Positions 28,709-37,879 of a stretch of 64,000 nt of DNA are shown one piece after another. Every line of letters begins with the position of its first letter. Position 1 is the stretch's first letter. The translations under genes and the position numbers were made by a program. Source of the stretch: JAZDFC01 sp043808235 (GTDB taxonomy: Bacteria; Bacteroidota; Ignavibacteria; Ignavibacteriales; Melioribacteraceae); contig JAZDFC010000039.1 in the NCBI GenBank assembly GCA_043808235.1, forward strand, positions 124,001 to 188,000, given 5' to 3'. Below the pieces are notes generated by a model, which searched no databases, had not been told where the DNA came from, and saw only the letters and a list, made by a program, of their open reading frames with translations.

Positions 28709-29551
28709 TTATTTCCCTGTAATAATTTTCTTCCGCTGCTTTTCGGTTAATGATTTATAGTTTTGTGTTGTTACAACCTTTCTGCCGGATTTTTTTTCTA
28801 ATTCCTTTCGCGCATTGCCGGCGACCGTACCGCCTTCAATTGCAGCTTTTTCGTTTTCGGGGAATCCCTGAGCATTTTTATTCCGTGCAATTTCTGTTGT
28901 TGATGCTTCACCTAACATAGTAAAGATCAACTCCAAATCTGTCATGTGATCGCGAAGATTCTCCTGCGGTTTGGTTAATCCTTTCAACTGTTTATATTCT
29001 GAAGGAATCAGACCAAATGTTGCTCTGCTTATTTCCGAAGTAAGAATAGCATACTCTTTTCCTTCTTTCACGCCGCGCTTCTTCCATTCATCTGTCAATT
29101 CATCGCGAACGGCGATTCCACGCACACGTTTTTCTATCCACTCATCGCTGTATCCTTTTGCTTTATATATTTCCCGCATGCGGGTTTGAGCCAGTTCGGG
29201 ATTTTCGATTTCTTCTAAACGATCCCGTCCAATTTTTGCTAGCCACATTTTAAACGGTTCGGCTTTTGGAGATGGGATGGATTGAATTAAGCGTAAAAGT
29301 TGGATTACATCTGCAACATCTGTAAGGCGCATTTTACCATCAACTGCACGCATTTTCAAAGCGTTACAATTTGTAACGGTTTCATTTCCTTCTGCTTTCA
29401 AACGTTTTTTCAAAACACGCCAATAAACCTGTGGATTTGGACTATCAGTTAAAACCGCAATAACATCTACTATTGAGAAGAACCATTTTTGCTCACGTTT
29501 ATCCCATTCAGAGCGAATTTGCTTTTGTTCAAAGAGCTTTACGTTTGACAT
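28709..29551 (-). CDS. Bro-N / DinD-like protein inserted in the cas operon
   Basis: 280 aa, intact. The N-terminal 110 residues form a Bro-N (antirepressor-type DNA-binding) domain: VKLFEQKQIRSEWDKREQKW, FFSIVDVIAVLTDS and the conserved QSIPSPKAEPFKMWLA. The C-terminal half (KPQENLRDHMTDLELIFTML, then EIARNKNAQGF) resembles the C-terminal part of DNA-damage-inducible DinD. E. coli DinD is reported to inhibit RecA strand exchange. It is co-directional with the cas genes, between cas7 and cas4, which are normally adjacent in type I-C loci. A role in CRISPR regulation or adaptation is only a hypothesis; a passive mobile gene is the alternative. Confidence 0.82.
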   Translation of the reverse strand: MSNVKLFEQKQIRSEWDKREQKWFFSIVDVIAVLTDSPNPQVYWRVLKKRLKAEGNETVTNCNALKMRAVDGKMRLTDVADVIQLLRLIQSIPSPKAEPFKMWLAKIGRDRLEEIENPELAQTRMREIYKAKGYSDEWIEKRVRGIAVRDELTDEWKKRGVKEGKEYAILTSEISRATFGLIPSEYKQLKGLTKPQENLRDHMTDLELIFTMLGEASTTEIARNKNAQGFPENEKAAIEGGTVAGNARKELEKKSGRKVVTTQNYKSLTEKQRKKIITGK

Positions 29552-29581
29552 TTTACCTCCATATTAAGATTTATTGCTTTA

Positions 29582-29785
29582 TCATTTCATAAGGGTAGGT
29601 ACAATTTGTACCCACCCTTTGGCAAGTTCCGGATCGCGCTGCTTCATTCTTTTTACATATTGTTTTGGGTCGTTACTATCTGTTAAAGCCGCTACTACAT
29701 CTTCAACAACAAAATATTGTTTCTGGTCGGATTCATTCCATACCGACCGAATTTGCTTCTCTTCAAAGAGTTTTATGTTTGACAT
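29582..29785 (-). pseudogene. Truncated Bro-N domain gene
   Basis: 67 codons from an ATG with a good GAGGAGA ribosome binding site. It encodes the start of a Bro-N domain (SNIKLFEEKQIRSVWNESDQ, YFVVEDVVAALTDS, KGWVQIVPTL) and stops before the QSIPSPKAEPF half. The intact copy begins 30 bases downstream, so this is a tandem duplicate that lost its 3' part. A short product may still be made. The same KGWVQI stretch recurs inverted at 30104-30136. Confidence 0.75.
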
Positions 29786-29838
29786 ATTCTTTCTCCTCAA
29801 CTACTAGTGAATACTTTTCATTCAATATTTCTGCTGCA

Positions 29839-29863
29839 AGTTGTCCGAATATTTCGGACAACT
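29839..29863. promoter_or_regulatory. 25-base palindrome, possible operator
   Basis: Perfect 11-base arms AGTTGTCCGAA / TTCGGACAACT around TAT. The outer seven bases are shared with the second palindrome at 29883-29896. It sits upstream of the truncated and intact Bro-N genes, where an operator would be expected. Confidence 0.5.
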
Positions 29864-29882
29864 GATTAGCAATTATAATTTC

Positions 29883-29896
29883 AGTTGTCGACAACT
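29883..29896. promoter_or_regulatory. 14-base palindrome AGTTGTCGACAACT
   Basis: A perfect palindrome with the same AGTTGTC arms as the 25-base palindrome 20 bases away. The pair looks like two operator half-site arrangements for one dimeric regulator; the regulator is unknown. Confidence 0.45.
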
Positions 29897-29936
29897 CAAT
29901 TCCGCTTGAGGTTTTTTCTCTTTGTTTTTGCCGATA

Positions 29937-30068
29937 CTAATAATCCACACGCTTTTCGCTGTAAGTTACTTCTTCTATTACATCAACAACTGTAAAATAC
30001 CATTTCTGTTCAGTCTCATTCCAAACAGAACGGATTTTTTTGCTTTCAAATAGTTTTATGTTTGGCAT
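29937..30068 (-). pseudogene. Third Bro-N fragment, stop-interrupted
   Basis: 43 codons starting MPNIKLFESKKIRSVW, then NETEQKWYFTVVDVIEEVT, clearly the start of a Bro-N domain, ending at an in-frame TAG (29937-29939). The frame continues beyond the stop for about 50 open codons (YRQKQREKTSSGIELS...) until the next Bro-N start. It is best read as a decayed copy. It is the copy nearest cas7, so it is the oldest or most damaged member of the tandem. Confidence 0.7.
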
Positions 30069-30178
30069 GTACTTCCTTTTAATGCGTTATAAAATGTAAC
30101 CGGTTAAAGGGTGGAGACAAATTGAACCTACCATTGTTTTGCAAGCAGCTAATAAGTAAAAAATATTTTCAATGAATA

Positions 30179-31111
30179 TTATTCACCGTCAATTATTTCC
30201 ACTTTCAATCCAGGCAATTCTGCATTGATTTCAGACTCGCTTGGGATATAATAATCACTAATGGATTTGGGTTCTTCTTTGTTTGGTTTTACCTTATCTC
30301 TTATTGACCGATGAACTTTAGCAGAAGAATATTGCCCATTGGGGGAGTTATGTTTCCACCAAAAGAGTTTATTGACTTCCATCGTTCCCGCCGGGCGTGC
30401 AGATGATTCATCATTTACAAACAGTGTCTTTAACGCTTCTTTAATTGCCTTTGCATCTTCATCTGAAAAAAGAGTTTTAGAAGCAAGTTGCGGATTTATA
30501 CTACCGTAGAACACATACATACCATGATTAACACGATGCTTCATTCCCATCGTATCAGAAGCTTTTTTCGCTCCATCGCCTTCTCCACTAACACTTTTTG
30601 TAATTTGGATGCTTGCTACACGATCGCTCACCGATGCAACAGAAAAAGCGGGATGAACAGAAACGGGTCCACGTATGCCGATAGAAACGCTTGCTTCGTC
30701 TTTTTCTGCTATTGCTTCTGTACCTTCTTTAGCTTTTTTAGTTTTCTTACCGATAGCTTTATAAGCAAAAACTTGCCCGAACGCACGGACATCAATCCAT
30801 TGCTTACAAGCTGCTTCCCTAAATTTTTTATCATCGCTCATATCAACCCCTTTTAATACTCCTTCTGCACGGGAACGCAGACTTCGATATTCATCAATTC
30901 TATTATCATCCGATTGTACAAATATTGAATGTTTCTCCATTAAGCGATTCCTAATTTTCCGTTTAATACAAACGTCGGAAAGTTCACCATATCCTTCATA
31001 GTCAGTACGAGGACGATTTCCACTTAACGGATCTCCATTTGGATTGGCTTTGTTTACACTAAGGATTACTGCAAAATCAATTTTGTTTTTCAATGTTTCT
31101 TTTGTTTCCAT
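30179..31111 (-). CDS. cas7: Type I-C Cas7 (Csd2), Cascade backbone
   Basis: RAMP-fold protein that polymerises along crRNA. 310 aa from the chosen ATG, which has AAAGGA nine bases upstream; the longer frame starts in the gap. The family opening is FAVILSVNKANPNGDPLSGN followed by RPRTDYEGYGELSDVCIKRK. The central IGIRGPVSVHPAFSV and SDTMGMKHRVNHG are also typical of Csd2. It ends the interference module; cas4 would normally be next. Confidence 0.95.
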   Translation of the reverse strand: METKETLKNKIDFAVILSVNKANPNGDPLSGNRPRTDYEGYGELSDVCIKRKIRNRLMEKHSIFVQSDDNRIDEYRSLRSRAEGVLKGVDMSDDKKFREAACKQWIDVRAFGQVFAYKAIGKKTKKAKEGTEAIAEKDEASVSIGIRGPVSVHPAFSVASVSDRVASIQITKSVSGEGDGAKKASDTMGMKHRVNHGMYVFYGSINPQLASKTLFSDEDAKAIKEALKTLFVNDESSARPAGTMEVNKLFWWKHNSPNGQYSSAKVHRSIRDKVKPNKEEPKSISDYYIPSESEINAELPGLKVEIIDGE

Positions 31112-31167
31112 GATATTTATTCCTTTATAGTTAGATAAAAATATTTTTTTCATTTCAGAATAAACGC

Positions 31168-33096
31168 TTATTCGGATTGCTCTTCGTCTTGGGTTACTTC
31201 CGGTTCTTCAGCTTTTAATTTTTCCCAAAGTTTAGCACGTTGACAATGATACCCCAACAAAAATTCACCACTCAATGGTTTATCATTGATAAAATCATCT
31301 GAATTAAATTTGCACATTACTTCATCTATCAGTCCGGTAAAATAATTTGCGCCTCCAAGCCGCGCTTTATAGGGTGCCAATGAAAGTTCAATCTGCCGCC
31401 AAGTCTTATGTGGATGCTCGGCAAATAACTGCATGAACCTTGCAGCGTTAGTATCTCGTTTCTCCTTAGCTTTGTAAAGTGCTTGTCCTTCAAGGCGATC
31501 TGCGATTGCAAGAAGTCTGCCGTAGAGATAGTCTCGCGTTGTTCTGTTTTCTTCAAGTGCCATATTGTAATTCTCCTTTGTATTATATTCTTTAAAAAGC
31601 GCACATGCTATACTTAATGTTTTATTCCATTCCCATTCTTCCATTACAATTCTATTACATGCACGACGCACGGCAGATTCAACGATGTCTCGCGGTATTG
31701 GTTGTCCATCGATAATACATGGAAGAAGGCGTGCGACAATTGCTTTTTTTATTTTGTCATCTGCTTTTTTACCAAAGGCAGCTTCGGCGATATCAACAGG
31801 AGCTGGTGCACCAACAAAAGTAAAATGACGTTTTGTTTCTTTGTCATAACCGTAACGATGTATCCATGCACATGTCTCATGCCATTCATCAACTCTATGA
31901 AGAAAATCAGAGCCTGCTAATTCTTTATAGAATGTTATCGACATACGTCCCGGAGTCGCTGCATCTAATCCCATAACTACAACATTAGTCATATCACCAA
32001 GTTCTTTATTATAACCAGCGATTTTCTTTTTCAATTTAAGTGCTAAATCTTGTGCGGTTGATACAGTTTTCGATTGATCACTCGGCAATTCGTCAAATCC
32101 AAGAATTGATAGCGGGTCATCAGTAGGTTTTGGAATATTAGCACCGTTAGTTGCCCACGCTACAATTGCTTGTCCATCCTTGCCTTTGTACCCTTGACGA
32201 CCGATAAGCCATCGAAGTGCAGAATGAGCCTTTTGAGTGACTTCAAATCCAACATTCGCAGCTTGGCTTGCAGTTGAAAAACGACCGCGGAAAGTAAAAC
32301 CGGACAAATCATTAGAAGAAATGATTTTTGCCTTATCTCCATCTGACCGTATTTTTGATGGGTGTTGATCTGCAGAGAATTCTTCTTCACCGGTAACATA
32401 ACAAAGAGTTTTGTTCTGTCTTGTATGAGAATAATATCGAATCCAACTTTCCCAGATTTCTGGATCATTCCAAACTGAAGATTGCGGTTCATCGGGAATT
32501 TCAACTAACCAGCGAACAAAAGCATCTGCCTGCCAATTCTCTATTTCTCCCTTTTTATTGATTCTGCCTGGCAGTAAATCAAAAATATCTATACTATCTC
32601 TTGTCTCTTTTTTAGTATTTCTTTGTTTTAATAGTATACCATCTTCACCTACGAAGAGCATTTTATGCTCAATTAAATCATGCAGAAGAGTACCGGACTT
32701 TATGTAATCATGAATGATTTTTACTTTCTCATTTCTCTCAGAATCTATCCAATTAGCTAATAACGAAGAATACGATTTAAAATAAGAATCTCTGTTACCA
32801 CCATATTTTTTATAATCTAAAGCAACGTACTGCAACTTATCGCAAAGGGGGTGAGGCGATTCACCGCTTGTTCTCCCTGAAGAACTTTCTGTACTTGGTA
32901 TAATTGTTCTTGCTTCGTTCTTTGGAATCACTCGAGCTTTCTTAAAGCAACCATCATGATCTAATACAATTTCTATTTGTGCTTTTTGTGTTGTGTGGCA
33001 AATCGGAAGAAGAGATACTTCATTATCGTCTGCGCCTACGCCAATCATCTTTTCACAATTATTGTAAGTCTCATAAAGTTTTTGTATCCAGCTCAT
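31168..33096 (-). CDS. cas8c: Type I-C Cas8c (Csd1), large Cascade subunit
   Basis: Large subunit for PAM recognition and Cas3 recruitment. 642 aa, the usual size for Csd1. Recognisable stretches are LCYVTGEEEFSADQHPSKIR, FTFRGRFSTASQAANVGFEV, then SALRWLIGRQGY and a helical C-terminus with YLYGRLLAIADRLE. The ATG overlaps the cas5c stop by four bases. No internal stop or frameshift. Confidence 0.95.
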   Translation of the reverse strand: MSWIQKLYETYNNCEKMIGVGADDNEVSLLPICHTTQKAQIEIVLDHDGCFKKARVIPKNEARTIIPSTESSSGRTSGESPHPLCDKLQYVALDYKKYGGNRDSYFKSYSSLLANWIDSERNEKVKIIHDYIKSGTLLHDLIEHKMLFVGEDGILLKQRNTKKETRDSIDIFDLLPGRINKKGEIENWQADAFVRWLVEIPDEPQSSVWNDPEIWESWIRYYSHTRQNKTLCYVTGEEEFSADQHPSKIRSDGDKAKIISSNDLSGFTFRGRFSTASQAANVGFEVTQKAHSALRWLIGRQGYKGKDGQAIVAWATNGANIPKPTDDPLSILGFDELPSDQSKTVSTAQDLALKLKKKIAGYNKELGDMTNVVVMGLDAATPGRMSITFYKELAGSDFLHRVDEWHETCAWIHRYGYDKETKRHFTFVGAPAPVDIAEAAFGKKADDKIKKAIVARLLPCIIDGQPIPRDIVESAVRRACNRIVMEEWEWNKTLSIACALFKEYNTKENYNMALEENRTTRDYLYGRLLAIADRLEGQALYKAKEKRDTNAARFMQLFAEHPHKTWRQIELSLAPYKARLGGANYFTGLIDEVMCKFNSDDFINDKPLSGEFLLGYHCQRAKLWEKLKAEEPEVTQDEEQSE

Positions 33097-33812
33097 TTGT
33101 TTGCCTCCTGTTCTTCATATCCTTCCAAGAGTCCTTCTTCTTCCAATCCAATAGTTTGTATGGCTTGTGCTTTCATTGGTCTTACTAATTTATTAATTGT
33201 GCATTCTTCCGGTCGTGGAAATTCGACAACTCCTTTCTTCATCTGTGACCACCAAAACCGTGCGATAAGTTTTTCGTCTTCACCCTCGTCCGGGTAATCA
33301 AATCCATGGAACATCAGCCCAAACGCAAGTTCTGGAATATCATCGTATTGTGCTTTGCCTTCACCAAATTTACACGGTTCAACATATCCTTGACATTCCC
33401 GTGCACCGAGAAAAATATCTCTTCTTCCGCCGCGTTCAATCATTCGTTTTGCAACAAAGAAATGCTTGTTCTCGTTTCTATCGTTTGCCATGTTGTCGCG
33501 TTTCATATTCCATACAAAGTGCGCTTGAACCTGGTATTCAACATCAGCAAGGTATGTGTAGATAGAGAGCGAGTTGCCTCCGCTGTATATAACCGGCTTT
33601 GCGCTTCGTGTTTGTGTTTTAATTGGATTCATTATTCGAACTTTATCAATGATCCAAATAATAGTTGGCTTCCAATAGACAGAACTTATTATTCCTTTCA
33701 ATGCCTCGTATGTCGGTATCTGATACGAACACTTTTCTCCGCCTATTTTCGTGAGCGGATCGGTAAAGAGTGCATACTTTGCGTACACTTTGAACTCAAC
33801 TTTGTTTTCCAT
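33093..33812 (-). CDS. cas5c: Type I-C Cas5c (Cas5d), crRNA-processing subunit
   Basis: In I-C systems Cas5 replaces Cas6 as the repeat-cleaving endonuclease and caps the crRNA 5' end. 239 aa, normal length. The opening FKVYAKYALFTDPLTKIGGE and the following YQIPTYEALKGIISSVYWKP are diagnostic. FLGARECQGYVEP lies near residue 145. Ten bases separate it from cas3. Confidence 0.95.
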   Translation of the reverse strand: MENKVEFKVYAKYALFTDPLTKIGGEKCSYQIPTYEALKGIISSVYWKPTIIWIIDKVRIMNPIKTQTRSAKPVIYSGGNSLSIYTYLADVEYQVQAHFVWNMKRDNMANDRNENKHFFVAKRMIERGGRRDIFLGARECQGYVEPCKFGEGKAQYDDIPELAFGLMFHGFDYPDEGEDEKLIARFWWSQMKKGVVEFPRPEECTINKLVRPMKAQAIQTIGLEEEGLLEGYEEQEANK

Positions 33813-33821
33813 GTATTCTCC

Positions 33822-36302
33822 TTAAAAAGTTAAATTTTTCATTTCTGTAACAATTTCCTTACCCCAGCCAAACTCATTGTTGTAGTATTGATAATCCATA
33901 TAAAAGATGCCTGAATCTTTCTGAACTTCACGAATAGCATTTTTCTTCCCCATATCTTCAAGTTCATAAGGATATAAATTAACTGAAAATCTTTGTGCAG
34001 CCTTTAAAAGCTTATACTGCTTTTCAATCATTACAACATCACATAATTGATTTATGATTGCTTCCCCTTCTTTTCCATATGGAACAATTACACCGCGAGT
34101 TGGTGAATCAATTGCATGGAATGCTTTTGCTGCACTCTGAAATGATTGTTTCAATGGTATTGAAGGAAAAGCGTTATGAAACCTCTTGTATTCATCAACA
34201 GAAACTGAGTTGAGTGACAATAAATTGAAGAGATCATCCGCCCTTCCAACAACAGTGTTCTCTGCGGTAACCGGATAACTCATCTCTCTGCTTCTATTAT
34301 AAAAATAGTATTTGTAAAACTGTTTCATCGCCTTAATGCCAAGCCTATCGCTGTCGAACAATTCCGGATTGTTCTTAAATTCTCTTAAGACACGGTCTGC
34401 GTCACCTGCTCCAATTTTAATATCTTTCAACTTGTCCAAACTTTCATCTTTTGGATTGAGAATATAAACTCTCCCCGTTTTTCGCTTGCCATTACGATTG
34501 CACCTGCCTGCTGCTTGAGTAATCGAATCGAGTCCTGCCATATAGCGAATGACTGTGCCGAAATCAATATCAACACCCGCTTCGATCAATTGCGTGCTAA
34601 CGCAGATAACGGGTTGCTTCTTATCAAGCCGATCTTTCACAATATTCAAAACATTGAGGCGGTGTGCCGGACACATATTTGTGCTGAGATGATATATGTC
34701 GGTAAATTTTCTTTCAGCAAGTTTCTGGTAAAGCGAACGAGCGGAATCTTTCTTGTTCACAATGATGAGAACACTGCCCATCTCCTCCAATTCTTTTTCT
34801 ACTAAGTCCGCCACTTCTTCTTCTGACCAAGCATCTTTTTCTTTTCTAACATCAAACACCTCAATCCGTTTTAGTTTTTGGAATAACTCCTTTTCGTTCT
34901 GAATCATTTTTTGTTCAGGAGAAATGTTCAATGACCTTTGAACCGGATCGACTTTATCAAGCAATGGTTGTGTAGCCGTACAAAGAATAACAGACGCACC
35001 GCAGTTATTAACAAGAAAGCGAAGGGCAATATTGAACATATGAACACATCGAACCGGAATCGTCTGGACTTCATCAAAGATAATTACGGAATTGGCAAGC
35101 TGATGCATTCTCCTTACGCTTCTTGTTCCGCTTCCGAATAGCGTTTCAAGGAATTGTACTTGAGTAGTAAAAACAACCGGCGCATCCCAGTTTTCTGATA
35201 GTAGATTTTGTCTTTTGGTTTCTTCTTCAGGCGTAAGGTTGGAATGATGTTCAAGAACTACTCTGTCCAAATATTTTCCATTTAGATCTCTATCTTCCAA
35301 AATCTTTCTTACTTCATCTGCATTCTGATCAATGATTGAAGTGAATGGGATAATGTAGAAAACTCTATCCATCTTGTGAACTGCTGCATGGTTTAACGCA
35401 AACCGTAAACTCGCCAGTGTTTTACCACCGCCCGTTGGAACAGTTAACTGATAAATCCCTTTGGCCTTAGTTGCAAAATCAACGCAATGCTGAGATACTT
35501 CGTTACGCAAATCATCAACTTCATTTTTGTCCTTTTTGTTCTCAAATTCTTTTATTCGAACATTCAACCGATCAACTAGAACACTCCATGGATGATACTT
35601 GCCATAATTTCTGATTTGAGTATTTCTAGGAAATTCAAAGTCGGCGGTATTGAGCCTATCTGCATCAATGAGACAGCTAAAGAGAAAACGAACAAGTAAT
35701 CCGTATTTGAACATCGCGGTGTCTTGATGATCATTATTCTCTTTAAGTGATTTTATCTTGGCAATTAATTGCTTTACGTCCGTATCACTTGAAAGTAGAT
35801 TCATCAACTTTTGCATTTCATTATCACTCAGATACGACAATGCTTCATCTGTATGAGTTTTTTCCTCAGGCTTTTCCATTCTTCGTTTATAATTATCTTT
35901 TCCATCTGGTAATAGACAATCAATCAAACCAGAATGATGCGAAGCGATGCAGAGAGATAAAATCTGTGCTGCGATAAGTCCTTCTGCTCCTTGCTTTGAA
36001 AGTGTTCTATAAATTATTTGTGCCCCTGCGCTTGAGTGGTCAATCTTTCCTTTATGTTCTTTTGCATCAACATAATCATCTGAATCCGGATCGATAAGTC
36101 CCGTTGCCGATTGAATATACTTTTCGAAAGCACTACTCGCTTTGCCGAGGTCATGAAGTAATCCGATGATTCTTCCCGCGTTCTTCAATCCTATCTTACC
36201 AGCAAACTGTCCGGTATATATAGCAGCTCTTGAAAGATGACTACAGAGAGATTGTGGCACTCCATCCTTTTCTCGTCGATGTGCAATAAACTCTTTCTTC
36301 AT
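33822..36302 (-). CDS. cas3: Cas3 helicase-nuclease, HD fused to helicase
   Basis: Degrades target DNA after Cascade binding. 826 aa. The N-terminal HD nuclease has HLSRAA, GLLHDLGKAS and KIDHSSAGAQ. The helicase follows with PTGGGKTLASLRFAL (motif I), FDEVQTIP (motif II), CTATQPLL (motif III), STQLIEAGVDIDF (motif V) and QAAGRCNRNG (motif VI). It is the first gene of the cas operon, with the ATG at 36302, so the operon promoter should lie in 36303-36550. It appears intact. Confidence 0.96.
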   Translation of the reverse strand: MKKEFIAHRREKDGVPQSLCSHLSRAAIYTGQFAGKIGLKNAGRIIGLLHDLGKASSAFEKYIQSATGLIDPDSDDYVDAKEHKGKIDHSSAGAQIIYRTLSKQGAEGLIAAQILSLCIASHHSGLIDCLLPDGKDNYKRRMEKPEEKTHTDEALSYLSDNEMQKLMNLLSSDTDVKQLIAKIKSLKENNDHQDTAMFKYGLLVRFLFSCLIDADRLNTADFEFPRNTQIRNYGKYHPWSVLVDRLNVRIKEFENKKDKNEVDDLRNEVSQHCVDFATKAKGIYQLTVPTGGGKTLASLRFALNHAAVHKMDRVFYIIPFTSIIDQNADEVRKILEDRDLNGKYLDRVVLEHHSNLTPEEETKRQNLLSENWDAPVVFTTQVQFLETLFGSGTRSVRRMHQLANSVIIFDEVQTIPVRCVHMFNIALRFLVNNCGASVILCTATQPLLDKVDPVQRSLNISPEQKMIQNEKELFQKLKRIEVFDVRKEKDAWSEEEVADLVEKELEEMGSVLIIVNKKDSARSLYQKLAERKFTDIYHLSTNMCPAHRLNVLNIVKDRLDKKQPVICVSTQLIEAGVDIDFGTVIRYMAGLDSITQAAGRCNRNGKRKTGRVYILNPKDESLDKLKDIKIGAGDADRVLREFKNNPELFDSDRLGIKAMKQFYKYYFYNRSREMSYPVTAENTVVGRADDLFNLLSLNSVSVDEYKRFHNAFPSIPLKQSFQSAAKAFHAIDSPTRGVIVPYGKEGEAIINQLCDVVMIEKQYKLLKAAQRFSVNLYPYELEDMGKKNAIREVQKDSGIFYMDYQYYNNEFGWGKEIVTEMKNLTF

Positions 36303-36545
36303 TTTTAATACTCCCGTTTACACCTCCGGCAAGTGACTCACAATTTTCTTGTTTGTGAGGCGTGGTGTTGTTCTTAAGTCTCGCATATTCCGCGCGAGAC
36401 TTGTTTTATTTAAAATACTTCACAAGTTCTCTTTTGGAAAATTATAATCGTAGGATTTATATATAGTGTTCCGCGCATTTTAGCCTTTAATTCCCCATTC
36501 CACACTATTAAACTATAAAAACACATAATTAAAACAAATAGAGTT

Positions 36546-36656
36546 TTGTGGCGGGATATCGCGGTTGCTTTTAGAAGGATTGAATGGGACGGTTATTTAA
36601 TTGTATTTGAAGAATGGATTAAAAATCCCGAACAACACGTCCGGGATTTTTTGTAA
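36546..36656 (+). pseudogene. Possible C-terminal gene remnant
   Basis: A short plus-strand reading frame gives LWRDIAVAFRRIEWDGYLIV, then FEEWIKNPEQHVRDFL and TAA. The pattern W-x2-I-x2-AF-x3-xWDGYL-x-VFE resembles the last strands of xylose-isomerase-like sugar phosphate isomerases/epimerases. No start or upstream domain remains (an in-frame stop precedes it). This could be chance; if real, it is the tail of a lost sugar-metabolism gene beside the GH3/CE1 operon. Confidence 0.3.
36621..36652. terminator. Bidirectional terminator between cas3 and CE1 regions
   Basis: The stem AAAATCCCG / CGGGATTTT has an 11-base loop and is flanked by A/T runs on both sides. It lies 27 bases beyond the stop codon of the minus-strand esterase. 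It also overlaps the end of the putative plus-strand remnant. Confidence 0.8.
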
Positions 36657-36678
36657 TGAACAATATTTTACCAATCGG

Positions 36679-37860
<1,182 letters not shown>

Positions 37861-37879
37861 TTATTAGCTCCAATAATGT

